A DNA stretch of 15,507 nucleotides from an uncultured Eubacteriales bacterium (GTDB taxonomy: Bacteria > Bacillota > Clostridia > Oscillospirales > Oscillospiraceae), in the NCBI GenBank assembly GCA_900321335.1, contig ONVR01000124.1, positions 1 through 15,507 of the forward strand, written 5' to 3'. Both the position numbers and the translations under genes were made by a program. Shown here piece after piece: positions 7,767-15,228 of the stretch. Position 1 is the stretch's first letter, and every line of letters starts with the position of its first letter. The notes below the pieces were generated by a model. That model made no database searches, was not told where the DNA came from, and was given only the letters and a program-made list of their open reading frames with translations.

Positions 7767-10694
7767 TTATTCGTCGCTTTCGTCAATGAAATCGGGGTTT
7801 TCAAAATCGTCCTTGGGAGGCATGCCGCTTCCAATGGGGGCGGTGCCGTTTATAAACTGCATCTCCTGCCACTGCTGATAGCTGATGAGCAGCTGTCGGG
7901 GCTTGGAGCCCTCGAAGGGGCCCACGATCCCCAGTTCTTCCATCTGGTCGATCAACCGGGCGGCTCTGGTATAGCCCACCTTCAGGCGGCGCTGCAGCAT
8001 GGAGGAGCTGGCCTGCTTGGACTCAAAGACCACCTCCACCGCCTGGGGCAGCAGCTCGTCGTAATCGTCCGCGGGGCTTTGTCCGGCGCTGTCCTGCTCC
8101 GGCGCCTCCTCCTGGGCCAGCGTGTTTTCGATCTGGCTGATCACGTCCTGGGCATAGTCGGTCTGGCCCTGCTTCTTGACAAAATCAATGACCGCCTCAC
8201 GCTCCTCGTCGGAGACCCATGCGCCCTGGATCCGCAAGGGCTTGTCGCTCCCGATGGGGGAGTAGAGCATATCGCCGTTGCCCACCAGTTTGTCGGCGTT
8301 GCCGCCGGCGTCCAGGATGATCCGGGACTCCAGCGCGTTGGAGACCTTCAGGGCGATGCGGGAGGGAATGTTGGCCTTCATCAGACCGGTAATCACGTCG
8401 GCACGGGGGCTCTGGGTGGCCACCACAAGGTGCATGCCGGCGGCACGGCCCATCTGGGCGATACGGACGATGGAATCCTCCACCTCTTTCTTGGCCACCA
8501 TCATCAGATCCGCCAGCTCGTCGATGAACACCACGATCTGGGGCAGAACGGGGCGGTCCGGATCCTCCAGACGGCGGACGTAATCGTTGTAGCCCGCCAG
8601 ATCCCTGGCAGTGGTCTCGGCAAAGAGCCGGTAGCGCTTGAGCATTTCCGTCACCGCCCACTGCAGGGCGCCTGCCGCCTTTTTCGCGTCGGTGACCACA
8701 GGGATCAGCAGATGGGGAATGCCGTTGTATACCTTGAACTCCACCATTTTGGGGTCCACCATGATAAAGCGGACCTCGTCGGGCTTTGCTTTGTACAGAA
8801 TGCTCAGGATCATGGAGTTGAGGCACACGGACTTACCGGAGCCGGTGGTACCGGCCACCAGCAGGTGGGGCAGCTTGGAGATGTTGCCTACGATCTCGTC
8901 CCCCGCGATGCTGCGGCCGATGGCAAAGGTCAGCTTGGAGGAGGCGTTTTTGAAGTTGTCGGATTCGATGATCTCCCGGAGGTACACGCTGCTGATTTTG
9001 GCGTTGGGGACTTCAATGCCAACGGTGGAGATCTTGTTGGGCATGGCGGCGATGCGCACGCCGGAGGCACCGATGGACAGGGCAATGTCGTCGGCCAGAT
9101 TGGTGATCTTGCTGAGCTTGACGCCCGGCTCCAGCTCCGCCTCGTACCGGGTTACCGCCGGGCCGCGGGTGTAGTCGCAGATCTTTACGTTCACGCCGAA
9201 GCTCCGGAAGGAGGACTCCAGCCGGTCGGAGTTTTCCAGCATCTCGTCGTAGCCGCTGTCCAGGGCAGCCATGCCGTTGGGCGTGAGCAGTTCAACAGGC
9301 GGGAAAATGTAGCCGGTGCTGTCCACCGCAGGGGTGTCGATCTCCATGGGTTCGATCTTTTCCCCGACCGGAGGCGTCTCCGGCTCCGGCAGGTAAGTGT
9401 CGATGTCGGTTTTGCTCAGGGTGCTGTTCTGGGGAGCGGTGGATTCGGCGGGCCGAACCGGCTCAGGATCCTCCGGGACATCCGGGACAAGAGGTTCCGG
9501 CGCCTGAAGAGGCGATTGGACGGGTGCGGCAGTCTTTTTTCCGGTCTCGCCGGCCGTGTGGCCCGCGTCAAAGGGCCTTCCGCCCCCGTGGTGGGGTTTG
9601 GGGGCCTGCCGGATGGGCGTCTCCATAAAGGGAATGTCCAGAGGAATGTCCTCGTCGGCGTCTGCCAGCGTCGAGCTGCGCCGCTTGCCGGAGACCGGCT
9701 CCTCTCCGATGGGCTCGATGCTGCGCTTTTCAATGCCATCCGCGGACTCCACCCCCGTTATGTAGAAGGGAGCCGCAGGGCGTTTGGGCTGTTCCAGGGG
9801 AACGGGAGGCGTCACGGGCGTCACGGGCGTCACGGGCGTCTTTGCCGGGACGGACGGGGTCACATCGTCCACGGGAATGTCAAAATCGCTCTTTTTTCGG
9901 CGCCGCTGCCGCGTCTGGGGATCAGATGGTGCGGGTTCCTGCCGGACCGGCTGGGTTGGCTGTGAGGGCACAGCGGGCGGGGCAGGCTTTTCCGGCTCCT
10001 CGGGGTAGACATACTCCTTTTTCGGGCGCTTTTTATAGGAATCGGCGATGTCGGCGATGGTTTTGTTGATGGAGATCAGAATCAGCAGGATGGTGAGCAC
10101 CACCAGGATAAAGATACCGCCGAACCGGCTGAAAAACTGGGTCAGCACGATGGCCAGACTTCCGCTGAGTACGCCGCCGGATTTGACGGCAAGACCCGTC
10201 TCCCACATGCGCTTGAAGTACAGCCCGTCGAACTTGATGCTCTCGGCCCTGGCAAACACATGGATCAGGGCGCCCAGCACCAGACTGAGCAGGATGGCGC
10301 AGAAGACCCGCAGCCGGACGGGGTGGCCCCGGTGGAAGGCCAGGATCACGCCGCTTGCCAGGAAGGAGAAGGGCATGACGTAAAAGCCATAGCCCAGGGT
10401 CCCCTTGAGGAATTTGGTGAACAGGCCGATAAACAGGGCGTTGTCGTTGAAAAAGCCGATAAAGCAGAAAATGGCCAGCAGAAAACACACCCCGGCGCCG
10501 ATTTCCCGGCGAAGGGGATTTTTGTGCTCAAATTCCGCAATGATCTCCTGCCGCCGTTTGTCGGAATCCGCGGCTCTGGCACCGGAGGCGCTTGCGGCTT
10601 TGGAGCGGGTCCCGGCAGCGCCGGAGCCGGCTTTGCCGCCGGTTTTTCCTTTCGTTGTTTTTTGGGTGTTGCTGGATTTTTTGGATTGTGCCAT
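7767..10694 (-). CDS. ftsK: DNA translocase FtsK/SpoIIIE
   Basis: This 975-residue motor pumps double-stranded DNA through the division or sporulation septum. Domains: a Lys/Ala/Gly-rich tail (1-50), four hydrophobic helices (about 65-84, 103-121, 127-147, 190-208) forming the septal anchor, a long Pro-rich linker (about 220-450) with a PVT repeat, the alpha/beta motor with Walker A GTTGSGKS at 615-622 and Walker B VVFIDE at 721-726, and a C-terminal winged-helix gamma domain (about 877-937) that reads oriented DNA motifs. At 975 residues it is longer than the B. subtilis SpoIIIE (about 790), mainly because of the linker. The start ATG 10694 is preceded by CGGAG at a rather long spacing and lies 17 nt after the uppP stop. 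In a spore former the same protein may serve both vegetative segregation and forespore filling. Confidence 0.94.
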   Translation of the reverse strand: MAQSKKSSNTQKTTKGKTGGKAGSGAAGTRSKAASASGARAADSDKRRQEIIAEFEHKNPLRREIGAGVCFLLAIFCFIGFFNDNALFIGLFTKFLKGTLGYGFYVMPFSFLASGVILAFHRGHPVRLRVFCAILLSLVLGALIHVFARAESIKFDGLYFKRMWETGLAVKSGGVLSGSLAIVLTQFFSRFGGIFILVVLTILLILISINKTIADIADSYKKRPKKEYVYPEEPEKPAPPAVPSQPTQPVRQEPAPSDPQTRQRRRKKSDFDIPVDDVTPSVPAKTPVTPVTPVTPPVPLEQPKRPAAPFYITGVESADGIEKRSIEPIGEEPVSGKRRSSTLADADEDIPLDIPFMETPIRQAPKPHHGGGRPFDAGHTAGETGKKTAAPVQSPLQAPEPLVPDVPEDPEPVRPAESTAPQNSTLSKTDIDTYLPEPETPPVGEKIEPMEIDTPAVDSTGYIFPPVELLTPNGMAALDSGYDEMLENSDRLESSFRSFGVNVKICDYTRGPAVTRYEAELEPGVKLSKITNLADDIALSIGASGVRIAAMPNKISTVGIEVPNAKISSVYLREIIESDNFKNASSKLTFAIGRSIAGDEIVGNISKLPHLLVAGTTGSGKSVCLNSMILSILYKAKPDEVRFIMVDPKMVEFKVYNGIPHLLIPVVTDAKKAAGALQWAVTEMLKRYRLFAETTARDLAGYNDYVRRLEDPDRPVLPQIVVFIDELADLMMVAKKEVEDSIVRIAQMGRAAGMHLVVATQSPRADVITGLMKANIPSRIALKVSNALESRIILDAGGNADKLVGNGDMLYSPIGSDKPLRIQGAWVSDEEREAVIDFVKKQGQTDYAQDVISQIENTLAQEEAPEQDSAGQSPADDYDELLPQAVEVVFESKQASSSMLQRRLKVGYTRAARLIDQMEELGIVGPFEGSKPRQLLISYQQWQEMQFINGTAPIGSGMPPKDDFENPDFIDESDE
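9811..9840 (-). repeat. 9-bp tandem repeat in the ftsK linker
   Basis: GTCACGGGC (plus-strand sense) occurs three times in a row with a partial fourth unit. It encodes repeated Pro-Val-Thr in the disordered FtsK linker. The period is a multiple of three, so copy-number change would alter linker length without a frameshift. Confidence 0.9.
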
Positions 10695-10711
10695 GGATGT
10701 TTACTCCGTTT

Positions 10712-11548
10712 TCAGATAAAGATTGAGACGATCAGCACCGTGGCGCCGAGGGCCCAGCAGTAGTAGGAAAATACCTTGAACTTTCCCCGTTTCATCAGGT
10801 TGGACATGACGTTGATCGCCAGGATCCCCACGGCGGCGGCGATGACCATGCCGATGAGATAGGCCGGGACGCTTGCCCAGACGATCCCGCTTTTCATGGC
10901 GGAGAACAGGGACAGGATCGTGGAGCCCAGCACTGCGGGAATGGACATGAGCAGGCTGTAGCGGACGGCAAAGTTCTTCTCCAGACCGAAGGCTCTGGCC
11001 ACGGAGATGGAGGTGCCGGACCGGGACAGGCCGGGGAACAGGGCAAAGGCCTGGGCAACGCCGATGATCAGCGCGTCCAGAAGCGTCATGGTCCTGGCAT
11101 TCTTGCGGCCGTTGACGATGAACCGCTCGGCTATGTACAAGATGCCGCCCGTAACCAGCAGGGCAAAGCCGATAAAGCCCGTTTTGTAGTACAAAGACTC
11201 GATCTTGCTCTTGAAGGGCAGAGCCAGAAACAGGGGCAGGGTGCTGATGATGATCATGACCACCATGCGCACGTTGGGCATCATCCGCTGACCGTCGGCG
11301 GGATTTTCCCGGTCGCCCCGGGCAAAGTTCACGCAACCCTGGATCATATCCCGCAGATCCTTCCGGTACACATAGCAGATGGACACCAGCGTGCCGAAGT
11401 GAAGCAGTACGTCGAAGAACAGATGGCCCTCTGTGCCGGAGAGCTTGAAGATATTTTGCAGGATCGCCAGATGACCGGAGCTGGATACCGGCAGAAACTC
11501 GGTGATCCCCTGTACAATGGCAAGTAAAATTGCTGCTAAGATTGTCAT
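10712..11548 (-). CDS. uppP: Undecaprenyl-diphosphate phosphatase
   Basis: This 278-residue polytopic membrane protein removes a phosphate from undecaprenyl diphosphate, recycling the lipid carrier for peptidoglycan and other wall polymers; higher dosage of the family is linked to bacitracin resistance. The family signatures are clear: QGITEFLPVSSSGHL at 13-27 (Q13xxxE17 acid motif and H26) and FPGLSRSGTS at 171-180 with R176. Several hydrophobic helices fill the rest, and the length is typical. The start ATG 11548 has a strong AGGAGGA SD and a promoter at 11608-11636. It lies between tepA and ftsK on the same strand; in Bacillus these two are close neighbours without uppP between them. Confidence 0.95.
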   Translation of the reverse strand: MTILAAILLAIVQGITEFLPVSSSGHLAILQNIFKLSGTEGHLFFDVLLHFGTLVSICYVYRKDLRDMIQGCVNFARGDRENPADGQRMMPNVRMVVMIIISTLPLFLALPFKSKIESLYYKTGFIGFALLVTGGILYIAERFIVNGRKNARTMTLLDALIIGVAQAFALFPGLSRSGTSISVARAFGLEKNFAVRYSLLMSIPAVLGSTILSLFSAMKSGIVWASVPAYLIGMVIAAAVGILAINVMSNLMKRGKFKVFSYYCWALGATVLIVSIFI

Positions 11549-11607
11549 AACTGTTCCTCCTGCTGCAGATTTGGACCGTTTTGACGATACGTATCCATAA
11601 TAAAGTA

Positions 11608-11636
11608 ATTATAGCAAAAAAGAGGGGGAAATGAAA
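11608..11636 (-). promoter_or_regulatory. Extended -10 sigma-A promoter for uppP
   Basis: On the minus strand TGCTATAAT contains a perfect -10 (11613-11608) with the TGn extension. The best -35 at 17 bp is TTTCAT (11636-11631), a poor match, as is common for extended -10 promoters. The start would be near 11601, giving a leader of about 50 nt. It probably drives uppP-ftsK-gltX and the small downstream gene. Confidence 0.75.
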
Positions 11637-11641
11637 GGGGG

Positions 11642-11675
11642 TTTCCGCACTTTTCTTGAAAGAAAAGCGCGGAAA
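11642..11675 (-). terminator. Terminator-like hairpin downstream of tepA
   Basis: A 15-bp stem with a 4-nt loop. On the plus strand one position is an A-C mismatch, but in minus-strand RNA it becomes a U-G wobble, so the stem is fully paired only in the tepA transcript direction. The tail is mixed C and U, with a six-U run only later at 11614-11619 region, so termination efficiency is uncertain. Confidence 0.6.
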
Positions 11676-11683
11676 GAGAGGCC

Positions 11684-11701
11684 CCCGGCTTCTCAGCCGG
11701 G
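11684..11701 (-). other. GNRA-tetraloop hairpin spanning the tepA stop codon
   Basis: In minus-strand RNA CCCGGCU pairs perfectly with AGCCGGG around a GAGA loop, a GNRA tetraloop. The UGA stop (11695-11693) sits across the stem-loop boundary. It lies 8 nt before the 11642-11675 hairpin; the pair may form a compound 3' end. Confidence 0.55.
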
Positions 11702-12376
11702 ATCCTCTCCGGGGCATTTTTCCCGAATCTGGCGGTGCAGCCAGCCCAGGGCGTCGGACAGCCCGCCGATCCTGTCGATCAGGCCGCAGGAGACGGCCTC
11801 CTCTCCGTAGAGGACCGTGCCCACGTCGTTGGCAAGCTCCCCCGTGTTCATCATCATGGAGACAAACTGCTCCCGGCTGATCCGGGAATTGCCGGTCACA
11901 AAGCGGACGATCCGCTCCTGGATCCGGCTGAAATAGTGATAGGTCTGGGGCGAACCGATCACCACCCCGGTGAGCCGCACCGGATGGATGGTCATGGCAG
12001 CGGAGGGGGCGATGAAGGACCGCTTGGCCGCCACCGCCAGGGGCACGCCGATGGAGTGACCGCCTCCCAGAACCAGAGAAGCCACAGGCTTGGTCATGGT
12101 GGCGATGAGCTCGGCGATGGCCAGCCCCGCCTCGATATCGCCGCCCATGGTGTTGAGCATGATCAAAAGACCGTCGATGTCCTCTGCCTCCTCCACAGCG
12201 GCCAGCTGGGGCAGGACGTGCTCATACTTGGTGGTCTTGGTGTCGTCCTGGAGGACCTGGTGCCCCTCGATCTGCCCCACGATGGTGATGCAGTGGATCC
12301 GGGCCCCGGTGGTGACGGAGCCCATATCTGAGATCTCGTCCCGGCGTTTCTGATCGCTGCTTTTTTCTTCGTCCAT
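11693..12376 (-). CDS. tepA: ClpP-fold translocation-enhancing protease TepA
   Basis: This 227-residue protein belongs to the ClpP/crotonase serine protease group. The nucleophile region is GGGHSIG with S108, and the likely catalytic histidine is H131 in TIHPV; the oxyanion/strand pattern LLIMLNTMGGDIEAG (70-84) and the C-terminal helix LANDVGTVLYGEEAVSCGLID (181 onward) fit the ClpP fold. In Bacillus, TepA is a cytoplasmic protein proposed to degrade signal peptides or aid export, and the gene lies just upstream of spoIIIE, which supports the call here. I chose ATG 12376 because AGAGGTG lies about 6 nt upstream; a GTG at 12385 lies within that SD. The SD is inside a hairpin. It follows pepV after 56 nt and is separated from uppP by hairpins and a promoter. 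Confidence 0.88.
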   Translation of the reverse strand: MDEEKSSDQKRRDEISDMGSVTTGARIHCITIVGQIEGHQVLQDDTKTTKYEHVLPQLAAVEEAEDIDGLLIMLNTMGGDIEAGLAIAELIATMTKPVASLVLGGGHSIGVPLAVAAKRSFIAPSAAMTIHPVRLTGVVIGSPQTYHYFSRIQERIVRFVTGNSRISREQFVSMMMNTGELANDVGTVLYGEEAVSCGLIDRIGGLSDALGWLHRQIREKCPGEDPG

Positions 12377-12377
12377 A

Positions 12378-12420
12378 AAAATCACCTCTGGGGCTTAGTA
12401 TTGGCCCCGGAGGTGGTTTT
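12378..12420 (-). promoter_or_regulatory. Imperfect hairpin sequestering the tepA Shine-Dalgarno
   Basis: In minus-strand RNA the 5' arm (from 12420) carries CACCUCC, as in the 16S rRNA tail, and the 3' arm carries the tepA SD, AGAGGUG, with a loop of about 9 nt. The stem has pairing blocks of 4, 6 and 5 bp separated by two C-A mismatches, then U-rich sequence to the AUG. It may terminate pepV transcripts, limit tepA translation, or both. Confidence 0.6.
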
Positions 12421-12432
12421 CATGTGCATTTT

Positions 12433-13842
12433 TTACCGGCAAAGCTCGAGGATCGCCTGGGTGAACATTTTGGCGCTGAGCAGCAGCACGTCGATGGGCA
12501 TCCGCTCGTCATCCCCGTGCATGCGGCTGTCATAGCCGGGCATCTCGCAGCCGAAGGCCACGCCGCCCTCGATATCGTGGACGTAGGTGCCGCCGCCGAT
12601 GGCAAGGCATCGGCCCGGATCGCCTGTATAAGCCTCATAAATCTCCAGCAGGGTCCTGACAAATACGGTGTCCGGCGCCGTGTAGTGGTAGCTCGTCAGG
12701 GAGCTGTCCTCAAAGACCTGGATGCCGCAGGCACTCAGCGCCCTGGTAAAGGTTCCGGCAACGGCGTCCCCGTCCGCGCACAGAGGCATGCGGATATCGC
12801 AGCTGCCGAAAACGCCCGTGTCCGTGAGTTTGAGCACGCCGAAGTTGAAGGTCAGCGCGCCCGTCTCCTCGTCGGCGCAGGCAATGCCCAGGATCTGTCC
12901 GGCCAGGTCCCCGTGGGGCATCAGCCCGGCCAGGGCCCGGATCACCCGGGTGCTGTCGCAGTCGTCCAGAGGCATGGCGGCCAGAAGGGTCAGCAGGGCT
13001 GTCTGGGCGTTGACGCCCGCCTCCGGCGTGGAGGCGTGGGCGGCCTTGCCGGCAACGGCGATCTCGATGGCTCCGTCTGCTTCCCTGCAGGTCACGGACA
13101 CATCCCCGGGGGCAAATTTGGCCACGTACTGCTCCACGGTTTCCCGGTCAAAGCCTGTCACCAGCGCACAGGCGTCCTTGGGGACGATGTTGCCCGTGGC
13201 GCCTCCTGTGAGGGAGAGCACCCGGCATGCGGCGGTTTCCGGTTCCCATTTGCGGCCGAAAGCGGGAGCGTAACGCCCTTTTTCAAAGTTCACAACGGGG
13301 TAGTTCCCGTCCGGGGTGAACACCATGGGAGGAAAGGGCTCCTTCTGCCGGTAATAGGCGATGTCGGAGCTGCCTGTCTCCTCACAGGAGCCCAGGATCA
13401 GCCGGCAGTTTTTCGTCAGCTCCGGCGCGATGGCCCGGGCAGCCCTTAGGGCATAGTAGGCCGCCACGGCGGGGCCCTTGTCGTCGGACACGCCCCGGCC
13501 GTAGACTACAGCGTCCTCTCTGCGCATGGTAAAGGGATCTGAGGACCAGCTGTCGGATACGGCTACCGTGTCCAGATGGGCCAGAATGCCCAGAACGGTC
13601 TCGCCGTCGTTTAAGTTGGCGGTGACCACGTGATTGTCAAAGTTACAGGGGGCAAAGCCGTCCCGGCGGAACATCTCCTCCGCCCGGGCCAGGACCCTGG
13701 CGCAGCCCTCGCCGTAGGGCTTGCCGGGCAGAGCCTCGGAGCGGACGCTGTTGATGGATACCAGATCCGCCAGATCTGCCAGCAGCTGCTCCCTGTGTGT
13801 CTCAAACCAGGCGTCGATCCCGGCCTTGTACTCACTTCTCAT
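12433..13842 (-). CDS. pepV: M20 family dipeptidase PepV
   Basis: This 469-residue cytoplasmic zinc dipeptidase splits dipeptides during amino-acid recovery from peptides. The two-zinc site of the M20A family is visible: H89 in AHLDTV, bridging D120 in GRGVSDDKG, catalytic/ligand E154-E155 in GSCEETGSSD, D178 in TPDGNYP, and H442 near the C-terminus in RMHGDDERMP. The spacing and length match PepV of lactobacilli. A dimer/lid domain lies between about 190 and 370. ATG 13842 lies inside the end of the M18 gene (11-nt overlap) with only a weak AAAGG SD, so translation is probably coupled to that gene. Acyl-lysine or carnosine-type dipeptidases are close alternatives for the substrate. Confidence 0.92.
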   Translation of the reverse strand: MRSEYKAGIDAWFETHREQLLADLADLVSINSVRSEALPGKPYGEGCARVLARAEEMFRRDGFAPCNFDNHVVTANLNDGETVLGILAHLDTVAVSDSWSSDPFTMRREDAVVYGRGVSDDKGPAVAAYYALRAARAIAPELTKNCRLILGSCEETGSSDIAYYRQKEPFPPMVFTPDGNYPVVNFEKGRYAPAFGRKWEPETAACRVLSLTGGATGNIVPKDACALVTGFDRETVEQYVAKFAPGDVSVTCREADGAIEIAVAGKAAHASTPEAGVNAQTALLTLLAAMPLDDCDSTRVIRALAGLMPHGDLAGQILGIACADEETGALTFNFGVLKLTDTGVFGSCDIRMPLCADGDAVAGTFTRALSACGIQVFEDSSLTSYHYTAPDTVFVRTLLEIYEAYTGDPGRCLAIGGGTYVHDIEGGVAFGCEMPGYDSRMHGDDERMPIDVLLLSAKMFTQAILELCR

Positions 13843-15205
13843 CGTAGATCGCCTTTACACCCTTGTAGGTCATGTAGCAGTCGTATTTGGCCACCAGCTC
13901 GTAGGGTGCGTGCATGCTCAGCACGGGTACGCCGGCGTCGATGGTGTCGATGTTGCGGTTGGCCATGTACTTGGCCACGGTGCCGCCGCCGCCCTGGTCC
14001 ACCTTGCCCAGCTCGGCCATCTGCCAGATGACTCCGGCCTTGGCAAACAGCCCGCGGAGCTTGGCTACGATCTCGGCAGAGGCGTCGCTGGAGCCGGACT
14101 TGCCACCGTGACCGGTAAACTTCAGAATGCCCATGCCCTTGTTGAACTCCGCGGCGTTGCGCTTCTCGGAGACCTCGGGATAGTTGGGGTCAAAGGCGTT
14201 GCACACGTCAGCGGACAGGCAGAAGGATTTTTCCAGGCAGTGGCGCAGCTTGCAGTTCTGGGCGTCGCACAGATCCTCCATAAAGGTCTCAAAGGCGCTG
14301 GACTGCATACCGGATACGCCGTCAGAGCCCACCTCTTCCTTGTCGGCCAGAACGCAAACGGCCGTTTTTTCCGGTCCGTTGATATCCAGAATGGCCCGGA
14401 GCTCCGCATAGGCGCAGGAGCGGTCGTCGTGGCCGTAGCTTGCGATCATGGAGCGGTCAAAGCCCACGTCTTTGGCTTTATAGGCGGGCACGGCGTGAAG
14501 CTCTGCGGAGAGGAAGTCCTCCTCGCTGATGTCATAGTGCTCCTTGAGATAGTTTAGAACCGTCAGCTTGAAGCGGTCCTTGTCCTCCTCACCGCCGGAG
14601 GGCAGAGAGCTGATGGTCAGATTCAGATTCTCACCGGAAAAAGCCTCGCCCAGGGTCTTTTTGACCTGGTCCTTCCCCAGATGGGGCAGCAGGTCCGTAA
14701 TGACGAAGATGGGGTCATTCTCCTCCTCGCCGATGGCCACGGGCACCACCGTGCCGTCCATCTTAACCACAACGCCGTGGAGCGCCAGGGGAATGGTCAC
14801 CCACTGGAACTTCTTGACGCCGCCGTAGTAGTGGGTCTTGAACATGGCCATGCCGTTGTCCTCGTACAGGGGGATCTGCTTGAGGTCCAGCCGGGGAGAG
14901 TCCACGTGGGCCGCGGCGATGTTTGCCCCCATGGACAAAGGCGCCTTGCCCACTACGGCCAGGAACAGAGATTTGCCCCGGACGGAGCGATACAGCTTGT
15001 CGCCGGGGGCAATGGGATCACCGGCTATGTAGGGCCTGAAGCCTTTGGCCTCGGCCAGGGCGATGGCGGTGCAGACAGCCTCCCGCTCGTCCTTGGCGTG
15101 GTTGAGAAAGTCCTTGTAATCCTCGCAGTAGGCGTCGGAGACCTTTTTCTCCTCGTCGGAGAGCAGGTCCGAGACGTGCTTTTTGGTGTAGAACAGTTCT
15201 GACAT
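13832..15205 (-). CDS. M18 family zinc aminopeptidase
   Basis: This 457-residue metallopeptidase removes N-terminal residues from peptides in the cytoplasm. Family M18 metal positions can be placed: H100 in AAAHVDSPRLD, D260 or D261 in GHDDRSCAY, E290-E291 in DKEEVGSDG, D333 in SADVCNAFD, and H432 in SMHAPYE. M18 enzymes form large tetrahedral dodecamers and favour acidic or, in some clades, basic N-terminal residues; the preference cannot be read here. I chose ATG 15205 because AAGGAG lies 8-9 nt upstream; a longer reading to 15262 would run into coaE. It starts 23 nt after the coaE stop and overlaps pepV by 11 nt, suggesting one transcript in which aminopeptidase and dipeptidase act in sequence on peptides. 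Confidence 0.92.
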   Translation of the reverse strand: MSELFYTKKHVSDLLSDEEKKVSDAYCEDYKDFLNHAKDEREAVCTAIALAEAKGFRPYIAGDPIAPGDKLYRSVRGKSLFLAVVGKAPLSMGANIAAAHVDSPRLDLKQIPLYEDNGMAMFKTHYYGGVKKFQWVTIPLALHGVVVKMDGTVVPVAIGEEENDPIFVITDLLPHLGKDQVKKTLGEAFSGENLNLTISSLPSGGEEDKDRFKLTVLNYLKEHYDISEEDFLSAELHAVPAYKAKDVGFDRSMIASYGHDDRSCAYAELRAILDINGPEKTAVCVLADKEEVGSDGVSGMQSSAFETFMEDLCDAQNCKLRHCLEKSFCLSADVCNAFDPNYPEVSEKRNAAEFNKGMGILKFTGHGGKSGSSDASAEIVAKLRGLFAKAGVIWQMAELGKVDQGGGGTVAKYMANRNIDTIDAGVPVLSMHAPYELVAKYDCYMTYKGVKAIYDEK

Positions 15206-15228
15206 ATCTTTATCTCCTTCTCTGTAGA

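Noticed and set aside
12394..12430. A full sigma-G promoter for tepA parallel to that of ypeB
   Set aside because: AATACTA in the loop resembles the -10, but the best -35-like TGAAAA lies only 14 bp upstream and nothing suitable is found at 17-18 bp.
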